Origin: Gorillibacterium sp.
GTDB taxonomy: Bacteria > Bacillota > Bacilli > Paenibacillales > NBRC-103111
Length of the DNA: 5,184 bases
NCBI GenBank assembly: GCA_023511325.1
Contig: JAIMBU010000286.1
Coordinates: forward strand, 1 to 5,184
Direction: 5' to 3'
In this document: positions 1-5,184 of the stretch, piece after piece
Layout: every line of letters starts with the position of its first letter
How positions within the stretch are numbered: the stretch's first letter is position 1
Position numbers and translations under genes: made by a program
Notes under the pieces: model-generated
The model's database searches: none
What the model was told of the DNA's origin: nothing
The model's input: only the letters and a program-made list of their open reading frames with translations

Positions 1-6
1 GTATAG

Positions 7-92
7 GGAGGCTTAGCGAAGCGGCCAAACGCAGCAGACTGTAAATCTGTTCTCTGACGAGTTCGGTGGTTCGAATCCACCAACCTCCACCA
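7..92 (+). tRNA. tRNA-Tyr (anticodon GTA)
   Basis: This is a class II tRNA of 86 nt with an encoded CCA tail (90-92) and discriminator A89. The anticodon GTA is at 41-43, in a CTGTAAA loop closed by a five-pair stem (34-38 with 46-50, the outermost pair G-T). The long variable arm typical of bacterial tRNA-Tyr has a CTC/GAG stem at 52-54 and 59-61. The T arm (65-81) is a perfect five-pair stem around TTCGAAT. The acceptor stem pairs 7-13 with 82-88 but has a C12-A83 mismatch at the sixth pair. It lies 67 bases upstream of tRNA-Lys and is probably part of a longer tRNA cluster that began before the window. It delivers tyrosine to UAC and UAU codons. Confidence 0.96.
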
Positions 93-159
93 TTTTTCTT
101 TTGAAGCCAATTGAACAATAAAGCAGTATTCTTTTTTTATGTAATCTATGTTTTAATAT

Positions 160-232
160 GAGCCATTAGCTCAGTTGGTAGAGCACCTGACTTTTAATCA
201 GGGTGTCGTAGGTTCGAATCCTACATGACTCA
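160..232 (+). tRNA. tRNA-Lys (anticodon TTT)
   Basis: This is a 73-nt class I tRNA without an encoded CCA. The anticodon TTT is at 193-195 in a CTTTTAA loop closed by a perfect five-pair stem (186-190 with 198-202). The D arm carries the usual AGCTCAGTTGGTAGAGCA sequence, and the T arm (208-224) is a perfect stem around TTCGAAT. The acceptor stem pairs 160-166 with 225-231, with a C163-A228 mismatch at the fourth pair. No CCA follows discriminator A232, so the tail must be added by CCA nucleotidyltransferase. An intrinsic terminator starts 12 bases downstream, making this the last gene of the tRNA unit. It reads lysine AAA and AAG codons. Confidence 0.96.
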
Positions 233-243
233 TCTCATATATA

Positions 244-291
244 AGCAGGGCTGCCCCCAACGGTAACGTTGGAGCAGCCCTGCTTTTTTTT
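244..291 (+). terminator. Intrinsic terminator of the tRNA operon
   Basis: An 11-pair stem (244-254 with 274-284, AGCAGGGCTGC against GCAGCCCTGCT) is followed, after a small internal loop, by a six-pair stem (257-262 with 267-272). The hairpin is capped by a GTAA tetraloop, which is of the stable GNRA class. Eight T residues (284-291) follow directly, the first of them also closing the stem. It sits 12 bases after tRNA-Lys, as expected for the end of the tRNA transcript. Confidence 0.95.
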
Positions 292-437
292 GTTGCGAGA
301 AATATGGATTCTTCTGATTAGCGAAGCGAAAAATTCAATGTGCTTGGGACAGCTGAACAGGAGCTGCAGTCGTGTGGATACGCTTTGGAAAGATGAATTG
401 AAGGTTGAGGATCTAGATGTAGCGGCCGTTAGCATAT

Positions 438-467
438 TTGAGACTTCAAATCTTATGTGGACATAAT
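438..467 (+). promoter_or_regulatory. Possible sigma-A promoter for the TagO/WecA-type gene
   Basis: A -35-like TTGAGA (438-443) and a -10-like CATAAT (462-467) each match consensus at five of six positions and are 18 bases apart. Transcription would start near 474, giving a leader of about 155 bases before the GTG start at 630. The gene needs a promoter here because a strong terminator closes the tRNA unit upstream. This rests on sequence similarity alone. Confidence 0.4.
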
Positions 468-529
468 TGTGTTCGTTAATAAAAATCTCTGCGGACCGAT
501 CAAGAGTGGACTAGTCAGGATGTTGACAG

Positions 530-547
530 GTTATTTGTTTAAATAAC
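530..547. repeat. 7-bp inverted repeat in the transferase leader
   Basis: The arms GTTATTT (530-536) and AAATAAC (541-547) are perfect reverse complements around a GTTT centre. The repeat directly follows a consensus TTGACA (523-528), which lacks a good -10 at the normal distance. As RNA the hairpin would be weak because it is A/T-rich, and it is not followed by a T run, so it is not a terminator. It could be an operator or chance. Confidence 0.3.
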
Positions 548-617
548 AGGCTTCTTTTACCACCGCATGGGTATAACACGGACTGGCAAGGGAAGGCTAA
601 ATTCACGAAAAGGAAAC

Positions 618-623
618 GGAGGG
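618..623 (+). promoter_or_regulatory. Ribosome binding site that decides the GTG start at 630
   Basis: GGAGGG lies six bases before an in-frame GTG at 630. The ATG at 567, further upstream in the same frame, is preceded by CTTCTTTTACCACCGC, which has no Shine-Dalgarno match. The residues between the two starts (MGITRTGKGRLNSRKGNGGN and A) are polar and outside the family's conserved core. The site therefore favours GTG 630. Confidence 0.75.
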
Positions 624-629
624 AATGCT

Positions 630-1574
630 GTGCTCTATGCGATTCCCCTGTTCACCGGAGCGGGGATCGTCCTTCTTCTAGTTCCCATTATTCGTCGAGT
701 CGCCATCAGTCTAGCTTTTGTGGATCTACCCGGTAGTCGTAAAATCCACTCTCAACCGGTTCCGTTAATGGGTGGCCTTGCGATTTATTTCGGTGTAATA
801 ATCCCTATGTTGCTCTTTGGAGGATGGTCTGCTCAGACGAAAACTGTATTGGTTGGGGGAACGATTCTTGTCCTGACAGGGCTCTTAGATGATTGGTGGA
901 AAACAAAAGGCAAGGACTTTCCCGTATGGCCGAGGCTGATTATCTATTTAGTTGCCGCCTCTGTGCCCCTGTGGTTTGGAATTGAGATTATCGGAGTTAT
1001 GGGTTTGCAAAAGATATTTTATTTTCCACAGCTATTGGCATGGTTTGTAACGGTTGTTTGGGTATTTGCCATCTCCAATATGATCAATTTTATTGACGGA
1101 GTAGATGGTCTGGCATCGGGAATCGTAACCATTGCCTCCGCTGCTTTATTCATAGCTGCTTTGTGGCAGAAGCAGGTGGAGCCAGGAATATTGGCTGCTA
1201 TTATGTGTGGGGTATGTATATCCTTCCTCGTGTTTAACTTTTATCCCGCAAAAATATTCATGGGAGACGCAGGAGCTATTTTTCTCGGATATACGATTGC
1301 GGTGCTTTCGGTGAATGGGTCGTTTAAAAGCGCAACCGTTCTGTCCATTTTGGTACCTATTCTTGCATTAGGGGTGCCTATTCTTGATACGACTGTTGTT
1401 TTTATGCGGAGGTTGATGCGTGGAGGGGGGTTACATAAAGCAGATAAATTACACACGCATCATATATTGATGCGCTGGGGCCTGACGCAAGCCCAAACGG
1501 TCGCTTTTATGTACTTAATTGAAATCGCTTTTACACTCCTCGCGGTTATTGTCCTTCTTTCTTTTCGGAAATAG
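630..1574 (+). CDS. TagO/WecA-type undecaprenyl-phosphate GlcNAc-1-phosphate transferase
   Basis: This membrane enzyme of the MraY/WecA family transfers a sugar-1-phosphate, most likely GlcNAc-1-P from UDP-GlcNAc, to undecaprenyl phosphate on the cytoplasmic face. That step starts teichoic acid or other lipid-linked glycopolymer synthesis. From the GTG start it has 314 residues and about ten or eleven hydrophobic segments. Family motifs appear in order: VDLPGSRKIH (31-40), PLMGGLAI, the Asp pair in GLLDDWW (D87, D88), NMINFIDGVDGLASG (150-164), PAKIFMGDAG (206-215), and DKLHTHHILMRWG near the C-terminus, with the histidine motif HTHH at 275-278. The HxHH motif and lack of MurNAc-pentapeptide features favour WecA/TagO over MraY. 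It is somewhat shorter than B. subtilis TagO (about 358 residues). An ATG at 567 would add 21 residues but lacks a ribosome binding site. The exact sugar and polymer cannot be read from the sequence. It stands alone, without other teichoic acid genes in view. Confidence 0.9.
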   Translation: MLYAIPLFTGAGIVLLLVPIIRRVAISLAFVDLPGSRKIHSQPVPLMGGLAIYFGVIIPMLLFGGWSAQTKTVLVGGTILVLTGLLDDWWKTKGKDFPVWPRLIIYLVAASVPLWFGIEIIGVMGLQKIFYFPQLLAWFVTVVWVFAISNMINFIDGVDGLASGIVTIASAALFIAALWQKQVEPGILAAIMCGVCISFLVFNFYPAKIFMGDAGAIFLGYTIAVLSVNGSFKSATVLSILVPILALGVPILDTTVVFMRRLMRGGGLHKADKLHTHHILMRWGLTQAQTVAFMYLIEIAFTLLAVIVLLSFRK

Positions 1575-1597
1575 GTTGTTTCTCCATAGATTTCACT

Positions 1598-1637
1598 GGT
1601 AAACGCATGGCGTTGAAGGGCGCTAAAGGCGTTTATC
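1598..1637 (+). terminator. Possible weak terminator or hairpin after the transferase gene
   Basis: GGTAAACGC (1598-1606) pairs with GCGTTTATC (1629-1637) over nine positions including one G-T, and an inner three-pair stem (1610-1612 with 1621-1623) can form. The following TTTGCGTCT is a poor T tract, so termination would be inefficient at best. It begins 24 bases after the transferase stop codon. Readthrough into the regulator gene is quite possible. Confidence 0.35.
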
Positions 1638-1719
1638 TTTGCGTCTACCCTCGAAAAATTTCTTTTTTCTCTTATGTTGGGGTATCATTGGGGAAAGAAC
1701 AGGAGAAAAGGAGCAGAAT

Positions 1720-2832
1720 ATGGACTGGGAGAAGCTTGCTTTTCAATTGAAACAGATACTCGGTTCGTCTGTCGTTGTACGCAATATTTCTATGGAAGAA
1801 TGGAAACAGGCTTCCGAGGGGCAAATGAATCAGGTGCTCGTTAAAGAAGTAGAGCTTGAAGGCTCTTTGAATTTTTTTCTAGAATCATCGGCATCCTCCA
1901 CTCAGCAGGTGCTTGTCATGACGTTAGAGAACACAGAGTTGAAGCCGTTGGAACGCAGTCTAGTCGAACTTGCGATTGAGGCAGCACGAGTTGCTGAGAA
2001 GCCCAAGAGTGGTTCTCCTACTGCCGAAGAGGAGCGAAGGTCACTGCTTGTACGTGATTGGTTCAATCATCAGATTGAGATGGGCAACACGAACACGGAG
2101 CTAACGGAACCACTTGCTTCGCAGCTAGGTTTTTACAAGGCAAGAATTCCTTTTTTACTAAATGGAGAATTTTCAGGTGCAAATCAGGTTTCTTATCAAG
2201 ATTTGAAGAAGCTTTTGGAATCTTTTTTTGATACAGAGATTAACCTGATTCCCTTAATGGATAAGGAATGGTTGATTTTAGCTCCAGAAACGCTTCTATT
2301 AGAGAGCTATGGAGAAGGGGATACGGAAGAGACAGAGGAGGATGCCTTGACTGCGCTTACCGAGGGCTTGTATGAGATGCTCTCGAACGAGTGGTTAGGG
2401 GAATGTCACTTGTCTGTACACTACCCAGTCACACCCGCTAAGTCGTTGCTCTCTGCGGCACTATCGTTGCGTGAAACGATTTTGCTCGGGAAAGCTTTTC
2501 ATGTTGGCACAAACATCCACTTACCCTGGCAGCAGCATATGGAGAAGCTTCTATATGCCATACCAGATGAAGAGAAGAATCTATTCATTAATCAGGTTTT
2601 TAAACGCAACGATCCTGTGCTCGAAGGAGAGACACTATCTACACTAGAAAGTTTTTTTCATCTGGAATGTAATGTTAGTGAGACGGCTAAAAAGCTGTAT
2701 ATCCATCGGAATACACTCCTATATAGACTAGATAAATTTAAGCAAGAGACAGGTCTTGATGTCCGTTCCTTTAACGATGCAGTTTTAATCAGGATTGCCG
2801 TATTATTGTATAAATTCACGAAAAGGCAGTAG
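1720..2832 (+). CDS. PucR/CdaR-type transcriptional regulator
   Basis: This 370-residue protein is probably a cytoplasmic DNA-binding regulator. The C-terminus (about 308-367) is a clear PucR-type helix-turn-helix (HTH_30). It has [20 protein letters not shown] followed by [13 protein letters not shown] and ends in the usual [13 protein letters not shown] helix. The region from about 140 to 265 resembles the degenerate GGDEF-like domain of CdaR proteins, including [20 protein letters not shown] and [10 protein letters not shown], but no catalytic GGDEF motif is present. An acidic linker (GDTEETEED, 200-208) interrupts that region. The N-terminal 100 residues match nothing I recognise. The ATG at 1720 is chosen because AAGGAG (1708-1713) lies six bases upstream; an in-frame TTG at 1639 lacks such a site. 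PucR/CdaR relatives respond to purines, sugar acids or amino acids, but the ligand here is unknown. No terminator separates it from msmX, 94 bases downstream, so it may regulate or be co-transcribed with that gene. Confidence 0.85.
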   Translation: MDWEKLAFQLKQILGSSVVVRNISMEEWKQASEGQMNQVLVKEVELEGSLNFFLESSASSTQQVLVMTLENTELKPLERSLVELAIEAARVAEKPKSGSPTAEEERRSLLVRDWFNHQIEMGNTNTELTEPLASQLGFYKARIPFLLNGEFSGANQVSYQDLKKLLESFFDTEINLIPLMDKEWLILAPETLLLESYGEGDTEETEEDALTALTEGLYEMLSNEWLGECHLSVHYPVTPAKSLLSAALSLRETILLGKAFHVGTNIHLPWQQHMEKLLYAIPDEEKNLFINQVFKRNDPVLEGETLSTLESFFHLECNVSETAKKLYIHRNTLLYRLDKFKQETGLDVRSFNDAVLIRIAVLLYKFTKRQ

Positions 2833-2859
2833 GTTTTTTGTAGGGAGTGTACATAGTGT

Positions 2860-2903
2860 TTTGTTCTCGTCTGGGTTATCATATAGTTATGGAAGAGAAC
2901 AAA
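2860..2903. repeat. 9-bp inverted repeat in front of msmX
   Basis: TTTGTTCTC (2860-2868) and GAGAACAAA (2895-2903) are perfect reverse complements 26 bases apart. Pairing can continue inward after one mismatch (2870-2873 with 2890-2893, including two G-T pairs). The spacer holds two -10-like hexamers, TATCAT (2877-2882) and TATAGT (2882-2887), neither with a good -35. The repeat ends ten bases before the msmX ribosome binding site. It could be an operator around the msmX promoter or a leader hairpin in the mRNA. No T run follows, so it is not a terminator. Confidence 0.45.
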
Positions 2904-2926
2904 CTATTTATTCGGGAGGAATTAGC

Positions 2927-4051
2927 ATGGCAGGTGTACGTTTGCATCATATCGTCAAGAAATACCCGGGTAACGATGAAGCAACAGTTAAGGATTTCCA
3001 CTTAGATGTTCAAGACAAAGAATTTCTCGTTCTAGTCGGTGCGTCCGGCTGCGGTAAATCCACCACGCTTCGTATGATTGCTGGTTTGGAAGAAATTACA
3101 GAAGGCGAATTGTATATCGGCGACCGTTTGGTTAATGATGTAGCACCGAAAGATAGAGACATCGCGATGGTGTTCCAATCTTACGCCCTGTATCCGCATA
3201 TGAACGTTTATCAAAATATGGCGTTTGGTTTGAAACTTCGTAAATTTAAAAAAGCTGATATCGATGCTCGTGTTCGTTCAGCTGCGAAGACGCTCGACAT
3301 TGAGCATTTACTTGATCGTAAACCTAAGGCTTTGTCTGGTGGTCAACGTCAACGTGTTGCTTTGGGACGCGCCATTGTTCGTGAACCACAAGTGTTCTTG
3401 ATGGATGAGCCTCTTTCTAACCTTGATGCTAAACTTCGCGTTCAAATGCGCGCAGAAATTAGTAAGTTGCACAAACGTCTTGGAACGACTTTTATCTACG
3501 TAACGCATGACCAAACGGAAGCTATGACCATGGGTCAGCGGATCGTTGTTATGGAGAAAGGAATCATTCAACAAGCAGCTACACCGGAAGAAATCTACAA
3601 CCACCCGGTTAACATGTTCGTTGCTGGCTTTATTGGTTCCCCATCGATGAACTTCCTGTCTGGTAAGATGATTGAAGAAAGTGGTTCGCTTCACTTCAAG
3701 GCACAAGGCGTTGACTTGGAAATGCCTGAAGGTAAAGCTAAAATCCTTCGTGCTAAAGGCTACATCAATAAAGAAATGATCTTGGGCGTGCGTCCAGAAG
3801 ATCTTCATGACGAGCCTGTTTTCTTAGAAGGATCTCCGAAGTCTGTCGTTAATGCTCATATTGAGGTTTCAGAAAACCTCGGTTATGAAATGTACCTTTA
3901 CCTCAATGGTATTGGGCCAGGATCGGTTATCGCCCGTGTTGACTCCCGTTCAGGTCTGAAGGACGGCGCTAATATCAAGTTAGCCTTCGACATGAACAAG
4001 GTTCATTTGTTTGACAAAGAAACCTCCGATTCAATCCTTTTGGAAAATTAA
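2927..4051 (+). CDS. msmX: MsmX/UgpC-type ATPase of CUT1 sugar ABC importers
   Basis: This is the cytoplasmic ATP-hydrolysing subunit of carbohydrate ABC importers, 374 residues, close in length to B. subtilis MsmX (365). All nucleotide-binding motifs are intact: Walker [10 protein letters not shown] (38-46), Q-loop FQSYALYP (83-90), signature LSGGQRQR (136-143), Walker B VFLMDEP (156-162), D-loop SNLD and switch histidine H194. The C-terminal half is the MalK-like OB/TOBE regulatory domain, with GFIGSPSMN (234-242), GVRPED (287-292) and a DMNKVHLFD ending much like MsmX. Databases often label this family UgpC. The ATG at 2927 follows GGGAGGA (2914-2920) by six bases. No permease or binding-protein genes are adjacent, which fits MsmX, a shared ATPase serving several sugar importers in B. 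subtilis. Arginine codons are mostly CGT, a bias expected of a highly expressed gene and stronger than in its neighbours. The exact sugars are not evident. Confidence 0.95.
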   Translation: MAGVRLHHIVKKYPGNDEATVKDFHLDVQDKEFLVLVGASGCGKSTTLRMIAGLEEITEGELYIGDRLVNDVAPKDRDIAMVFQSYALYPHMNVYQNMAFGLKLRKFKKADIDARVRSAAKTLDIEHLLDRKPKALSGGQRQRVALGRAIVREPQVFLMDEPLSNLDAKLRVQMRAEISKLHKRLGTTFIYVTHDQTEAMTMGQRIVVMEKGIIQQAATPEEIYNHPVNMFVAGFIGSPSMNFLSGKMIEESGSLHFKAQGVDLEMPEGKAKILRAKGYINKEMILGVRPEDLHDEPVFLEGSPKSVVNAHIEVSENLGYEMYLYLNGIGPGSVIARVDSRSGLKDGANIKLAFDMNKVHLFDKETSDSILLEN

Positions 4052-4055
4052 TTTC

Positions 4056-4109
4056 TAAGCAAGGATAAACATCTCGTGTCCTTTGACACGTTGCGTTTAC
4101 CGATGCTTA
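4056..4109 (+). other. Long imperfect hairpin just after msmX
   Basis: Three stacked stems can form, starting four bases after the msmX stop codon: TAAGCA (4056-4061) with TGCTTA (4104-4109), TAAAC (4066-4070) with GTTTA (4095-4099), and CGTGTC (4075-4080) with GACACG (4085-4090) around a CTTT loop. Small internal loops separate them. It is not followed by a T run. It may protect the 3' end of msmX mRNA or be part of a larger structured RNA with the two hairpins that follow. Confidence 0.45.
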
Positions 4110-4110
4110 A

Positions 4111-4147
4111 ATCAGAATTAACCTTATAAAGGTCCATAAATTCTGAT
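4111..4147 (+). other. Nested hairpin between msmX and its terminator
   Basis: An outer nine-pair perfect stem (ATCAGAATT 4111-4119 with AATTCTGAT 4139-4147) encloses an inner five-pair stem (ACCTT 4121-4125 with AAGGT 4129-4133). It starts two bases after the preceding hairpin and is followed by a Shine-Dalgarno-like GGAGGA (4148-4153) with no ATG, GTG or TTG at a usable distance. It lacks a T run, so it is not itself a terminator. It may be mRNA 3' structure or part of a small RNA. Confidence 0.45.
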
Positions 4148-4160
4148 GGAGGAACATAAG

Positions 4161-4190
4161 AAGGGTCAGCCATTCGGCTGACCCTTTTCT
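4161..4190 (+). terminator. Intrinsic terminator after msmX
   Basis: An 11-pair perfect stem (AAGGGTCAGCC 4161-4171 with GGCTGACCCTT 4176-4186) carries an ATTC tetraloop and runs into TTTTCT. It would end the msmX transcript about 110 bases after the stop codon and separate it from hprK. The stem is G/C-rich, so termination should be efficient despite the short T tract. Confidence 0.9.
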
Positions 4191-4247
4191 ATTAGAGACA
4201 TAAGGAATCATGAGTTTTCATATACAATTTTCTCGGATAAATTGAAG

Positions 4248-4267
4248 TGATATCTACATAGATATCA
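4248..4267. promoter_or_regulatory. 20-bp palindrome upstream of hprK, candidate operator
   Basis: Arms TGATATCTA (4248-4256) and TAGATATCA (4259-4267) are perfect nine-base reverse complements around a CA centre. A 2-base centre does not suit an RNA hairpin, and the symmetry suits a dimeric DNA-binding protein. It ends seven bases before a plausible hprK -35 element and about 69 bases before the hprK start codon. I do not recognise it as a known operator, and it does not match the catabolite-responsive (cre) consensus. Confidence 0.5.
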
Positions 4268-4274
4268 GGTCTTG

Positions 4275-4303
4275 TTGATTTAAAGAGGTAATTCCATTAC
4301 GAT
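4275..4303 (+). promoter_or_regulatory. Possible hprK promoter
   Basis: TTGATT (4275-4280) and TACGAT (4298-4303) each match the sigma-A consensus at four of six positions, with an ideal 17-base spacer. Transcription would start near 4310, about 26 bases before the start codon and with the ribosome binding site inside the leader. A promoter is expected here because a terminator lies upstream. The match is only moderate. Confidence 0.4.
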
Positions 4304-4335
4304 GTTAATATTGGATAAGAGAAGGAGTATGCTAC

Positions 4336-5184
4336 ATGGCTAAAAAAGTCAAGGTTGCTGACCTCGTCAAGCATTTCAAGATGGAGATTATTTGCGGTGA
4401 GGAAGGCTTAAAGCGCCCCATTACGGTTTCTGATCTCTATCGACCGGGGTTGGAGATAGCTGGGTATTTTAATTATCACCCCCATGAGCGGGTACAGATT
4501 CTCGGCAAAACGGAATTGACCTTTGCGGAGACGCTTGATGAGAAGGATCGTCATGACCGAATGAATCGCCTGGCTTCTTCTGAGGACACCCCTTGTATCG
4601 TTGTAAGTCGCAGTCTTCCTGTTCCAGAGGAACTGGTAAGGATGGCAGAAGCCAACAACCTTCCTATCCTGCGAAGCCCACTTCCGACTACGACGCTGAT
4701 TGGACAAACGACAGACTATCTTGAAAGCAAGCTTGCGCCCTCGACAACGATCCATGGTGTTCTGGTTGATATATATGGAATTGGCTTGCTCATCACCGGA
4801 AGTAGTGGAATTGGTAAGAGTGAGACAGCGCTAGAGCTTGTCAAGCGAGGACACCGACTTGTTGCCGATGATGCTGTGGAGATTCGTCAAACTGCTGAGA
4901 ACGTATTAATTGGTAATGCTCCAGAACTAATCAAGCATCTTCTTGAAATTCGCGGAGTAGGAATCATCAATGTGATGACTCTTTTTGGTGCGGGAGCTGT
5001 GCGGATCAATACCAAAATAAATATGGTGGTTAAACTCGAAACCTGGCAGCAGGAGAAGCAGTATGATCGACTCGGAATAGATGAGGAAACAACTAAAATT
5101 ATTGAGACGAATATTCCTTTATTGACTATACCGGTGCGTCCAGGGCGTAACCTTGCGGTTATTATCGAAGTGGGAGCTATGAAC
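4336..5184 (+). CDS. hprK: HPr kinase/phosphorylase HprK (3' end outside window)
   Basis: This cytoplasmic enzyme phosphorylates HPr of the sugar phosphotransferase system on Ser46 using ATP or pyrophosphate, and also removes that phosphate. HPr-Ser-P with CcpA drives carbon catabolite repression. The window holds 283 codons with no stop, so about 25-30 residues are missing compared with the usual 310 or so. The N-terminal domain (1 to about 130) has the family's [13 protein letters not shown] segment. The catalytic core shows H140, Walker A GSSGIGKS (155-162), the Asp pair D178-D179 in LVADDAVEI, the HprK signature [11 protein letters not shown] (203-213) with E204, R245 and the loop RPGRNLA (268-274). 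The second Walker A residue is Ser, where many relatives have Asp or Glu. The ATG at 4336 follows AAGGAG (4322-4327) by eight bases. It appears to have its own promoter. Cognate PTS genes are not in view. Confidence 0.97.
   Translation, partial: MAKKVKVADLVKHFKMEIICGEEGLKRPITVSDLYRPGLEIAGYFNYHPHERVQILGKTELTFAETLDEKDRHDRMNRLASSEDTPCIVVSRSLPVPEELVRMAEANNLPILRSPLPTTTLIGQTTDYLESKLAPSTTIHGVLVDIYGIGLLITGSSGIGKSETALELVKRGHRLVADDAVEIRQTAENVLIGNAPELIKHLLEIRGVGIINVMTLFGAGAVRINTKINMVVKLETWQQEKQYDRLGIDEETTKIIETNIPLLTIPVRPGRNLAVIIEVGAMN

Larger units (their letters stand above)
292..629. other. Intergenic stretch without a convincing gene
   Basis: These 338 bases separate the tRNA terminator from the preferred start of the transferase gene. 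The only forward reading frame of note (269-466) begins inside the terminator hairpin and has no ribosome binding site, and its 65-residue product resembles nothing I know. The stretch holds a possible promoter (438-467), a weak hairpin at 436-451 (ATTTGA against TCAAAT) and a second inverted repeat (530-547). An 11-base string at 318-328 also occurs in the D arm of tRNA-Tyr (13-23). Nothing else can be supported. Confidence 0.6.

Noticed and set aside
269..466. Forward reading frame of 65 codons after the tRNAs
   Set aside because: It begins inside the terminator hairpin, has no ribosome binding site, and its product shows no recognisable protein character.
1639..1719. N-terminal extension of the PucR/CdaR-type protein from a TTG at 1639
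   Set aside because: There is no ribosome binding site for it, while the ATG at 1720 has AAGGAG at six bases.
2795..2926. N-terminal extension of MsmX overlapping the end of the regulator gene
   Set aside because: The family's N-terminus matches the ATG at 2927, which has an excellent ribosome binding site; the extension has no such support.
3308..3808. Minus-strand reading frame of 166 codons within msmX
   Set aside because: It lies wholly antisense to a strongly supported gene, has no ribosome binding site of its own that I could see, and is best explained by msmX codon bias.
4148..4203. Possible micro-gene after GGAGGA, beginning with ATA at 4156
   Set aside because: ATA is a very rare start, and the frame would run through the terminator hairpin, so the Shine-Dalgarno match is more likely chance.
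4201..4335. Catabolite-responsive (cre) site before hprK
   Set aside because: No stretch here fits the TGNAANCGNWNNCA-type consensus; the palindrome at 4248-4267 lacks the central CG.
4408..4755. Minus-strand reading frame of 115 codons within hprK
   Set aside because: It is antisense to hprK, whose own frame is intact and carries all family motifs.
1..5184. CRISPR array, insertion sequence, phage or defence genes
   Set aside because: No regularly spaced repeats, transposase or integrase motifs, terminal inverted repeats or nuclease-type genes were seen; all complete genes look like housekeeping or regulatory functions.

Overview
The window reads as chromosomal DNA of a low-to-mid G+C Gram-positive bacterium (Bacillota). 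The tRNAs, the strong GGAGG-type ribosome binding sites, an MsmX-type sugar ATPase and a bifunctional HPr kinase/phosphorylase all fit Bacillales. The gene order and protein character suggest Brevibacillus or a related Paenibacillaceae member, but this is inferred from memory of the families and not from a search.

Layout. Positions 7-232 hold two tRNA genes, Tyr(GTA) and Lys(TTT), closed by a strong intrinsic terminator at 244-291. About 340 bases without a convincing gene follow, holding a possible promoter and a small inverted repeat. Next are four protein genes, all on the plus strand. They are a TagO/WecA-type polyprenyl-phosphate GlcNAc-1-phosphate transferase (630-1574, GTG start preferred), a PucR/CdaR-type regulator with a C-terminal helix-turn-helix (1720-2832), an MsmX/UgpC-type ABC ATPase (2927-4051), and hprK (4336 to the window edge, incomplete at its 3' end). 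Between msmX and hprK lies a strongly structured stretch (4056-4190) ending in a terminator, then a near-perfect 20-bp palindrome and a possible hprK promoter.

How the genes relate. The first enzyme would start lipid-linked cell-wall glycopolymer synthesis and has no obvious functional tie to the rest. The regulator, MsmX and HPrK are more suggestive together: MsmX energises several CUT1 sugar importers, HPrK phosphorylates HPr on serine to set carbon catabolite repression, and PucR/CdaR proteins often sense metabolites. No terminator is visible between the regulator gene and msmX, so they may be co-transcribed. hprK is separated from msmX by a terminator and probably has its own promoter.

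Most of the window is ordinary housekeeping sequence, and I see no clear new system. The best leads for a second look are non-coding: the hprK-upstream palindrome, the folded msmX-hprK intergenic region, and the 9-bp inverted repeat in front of msmX.
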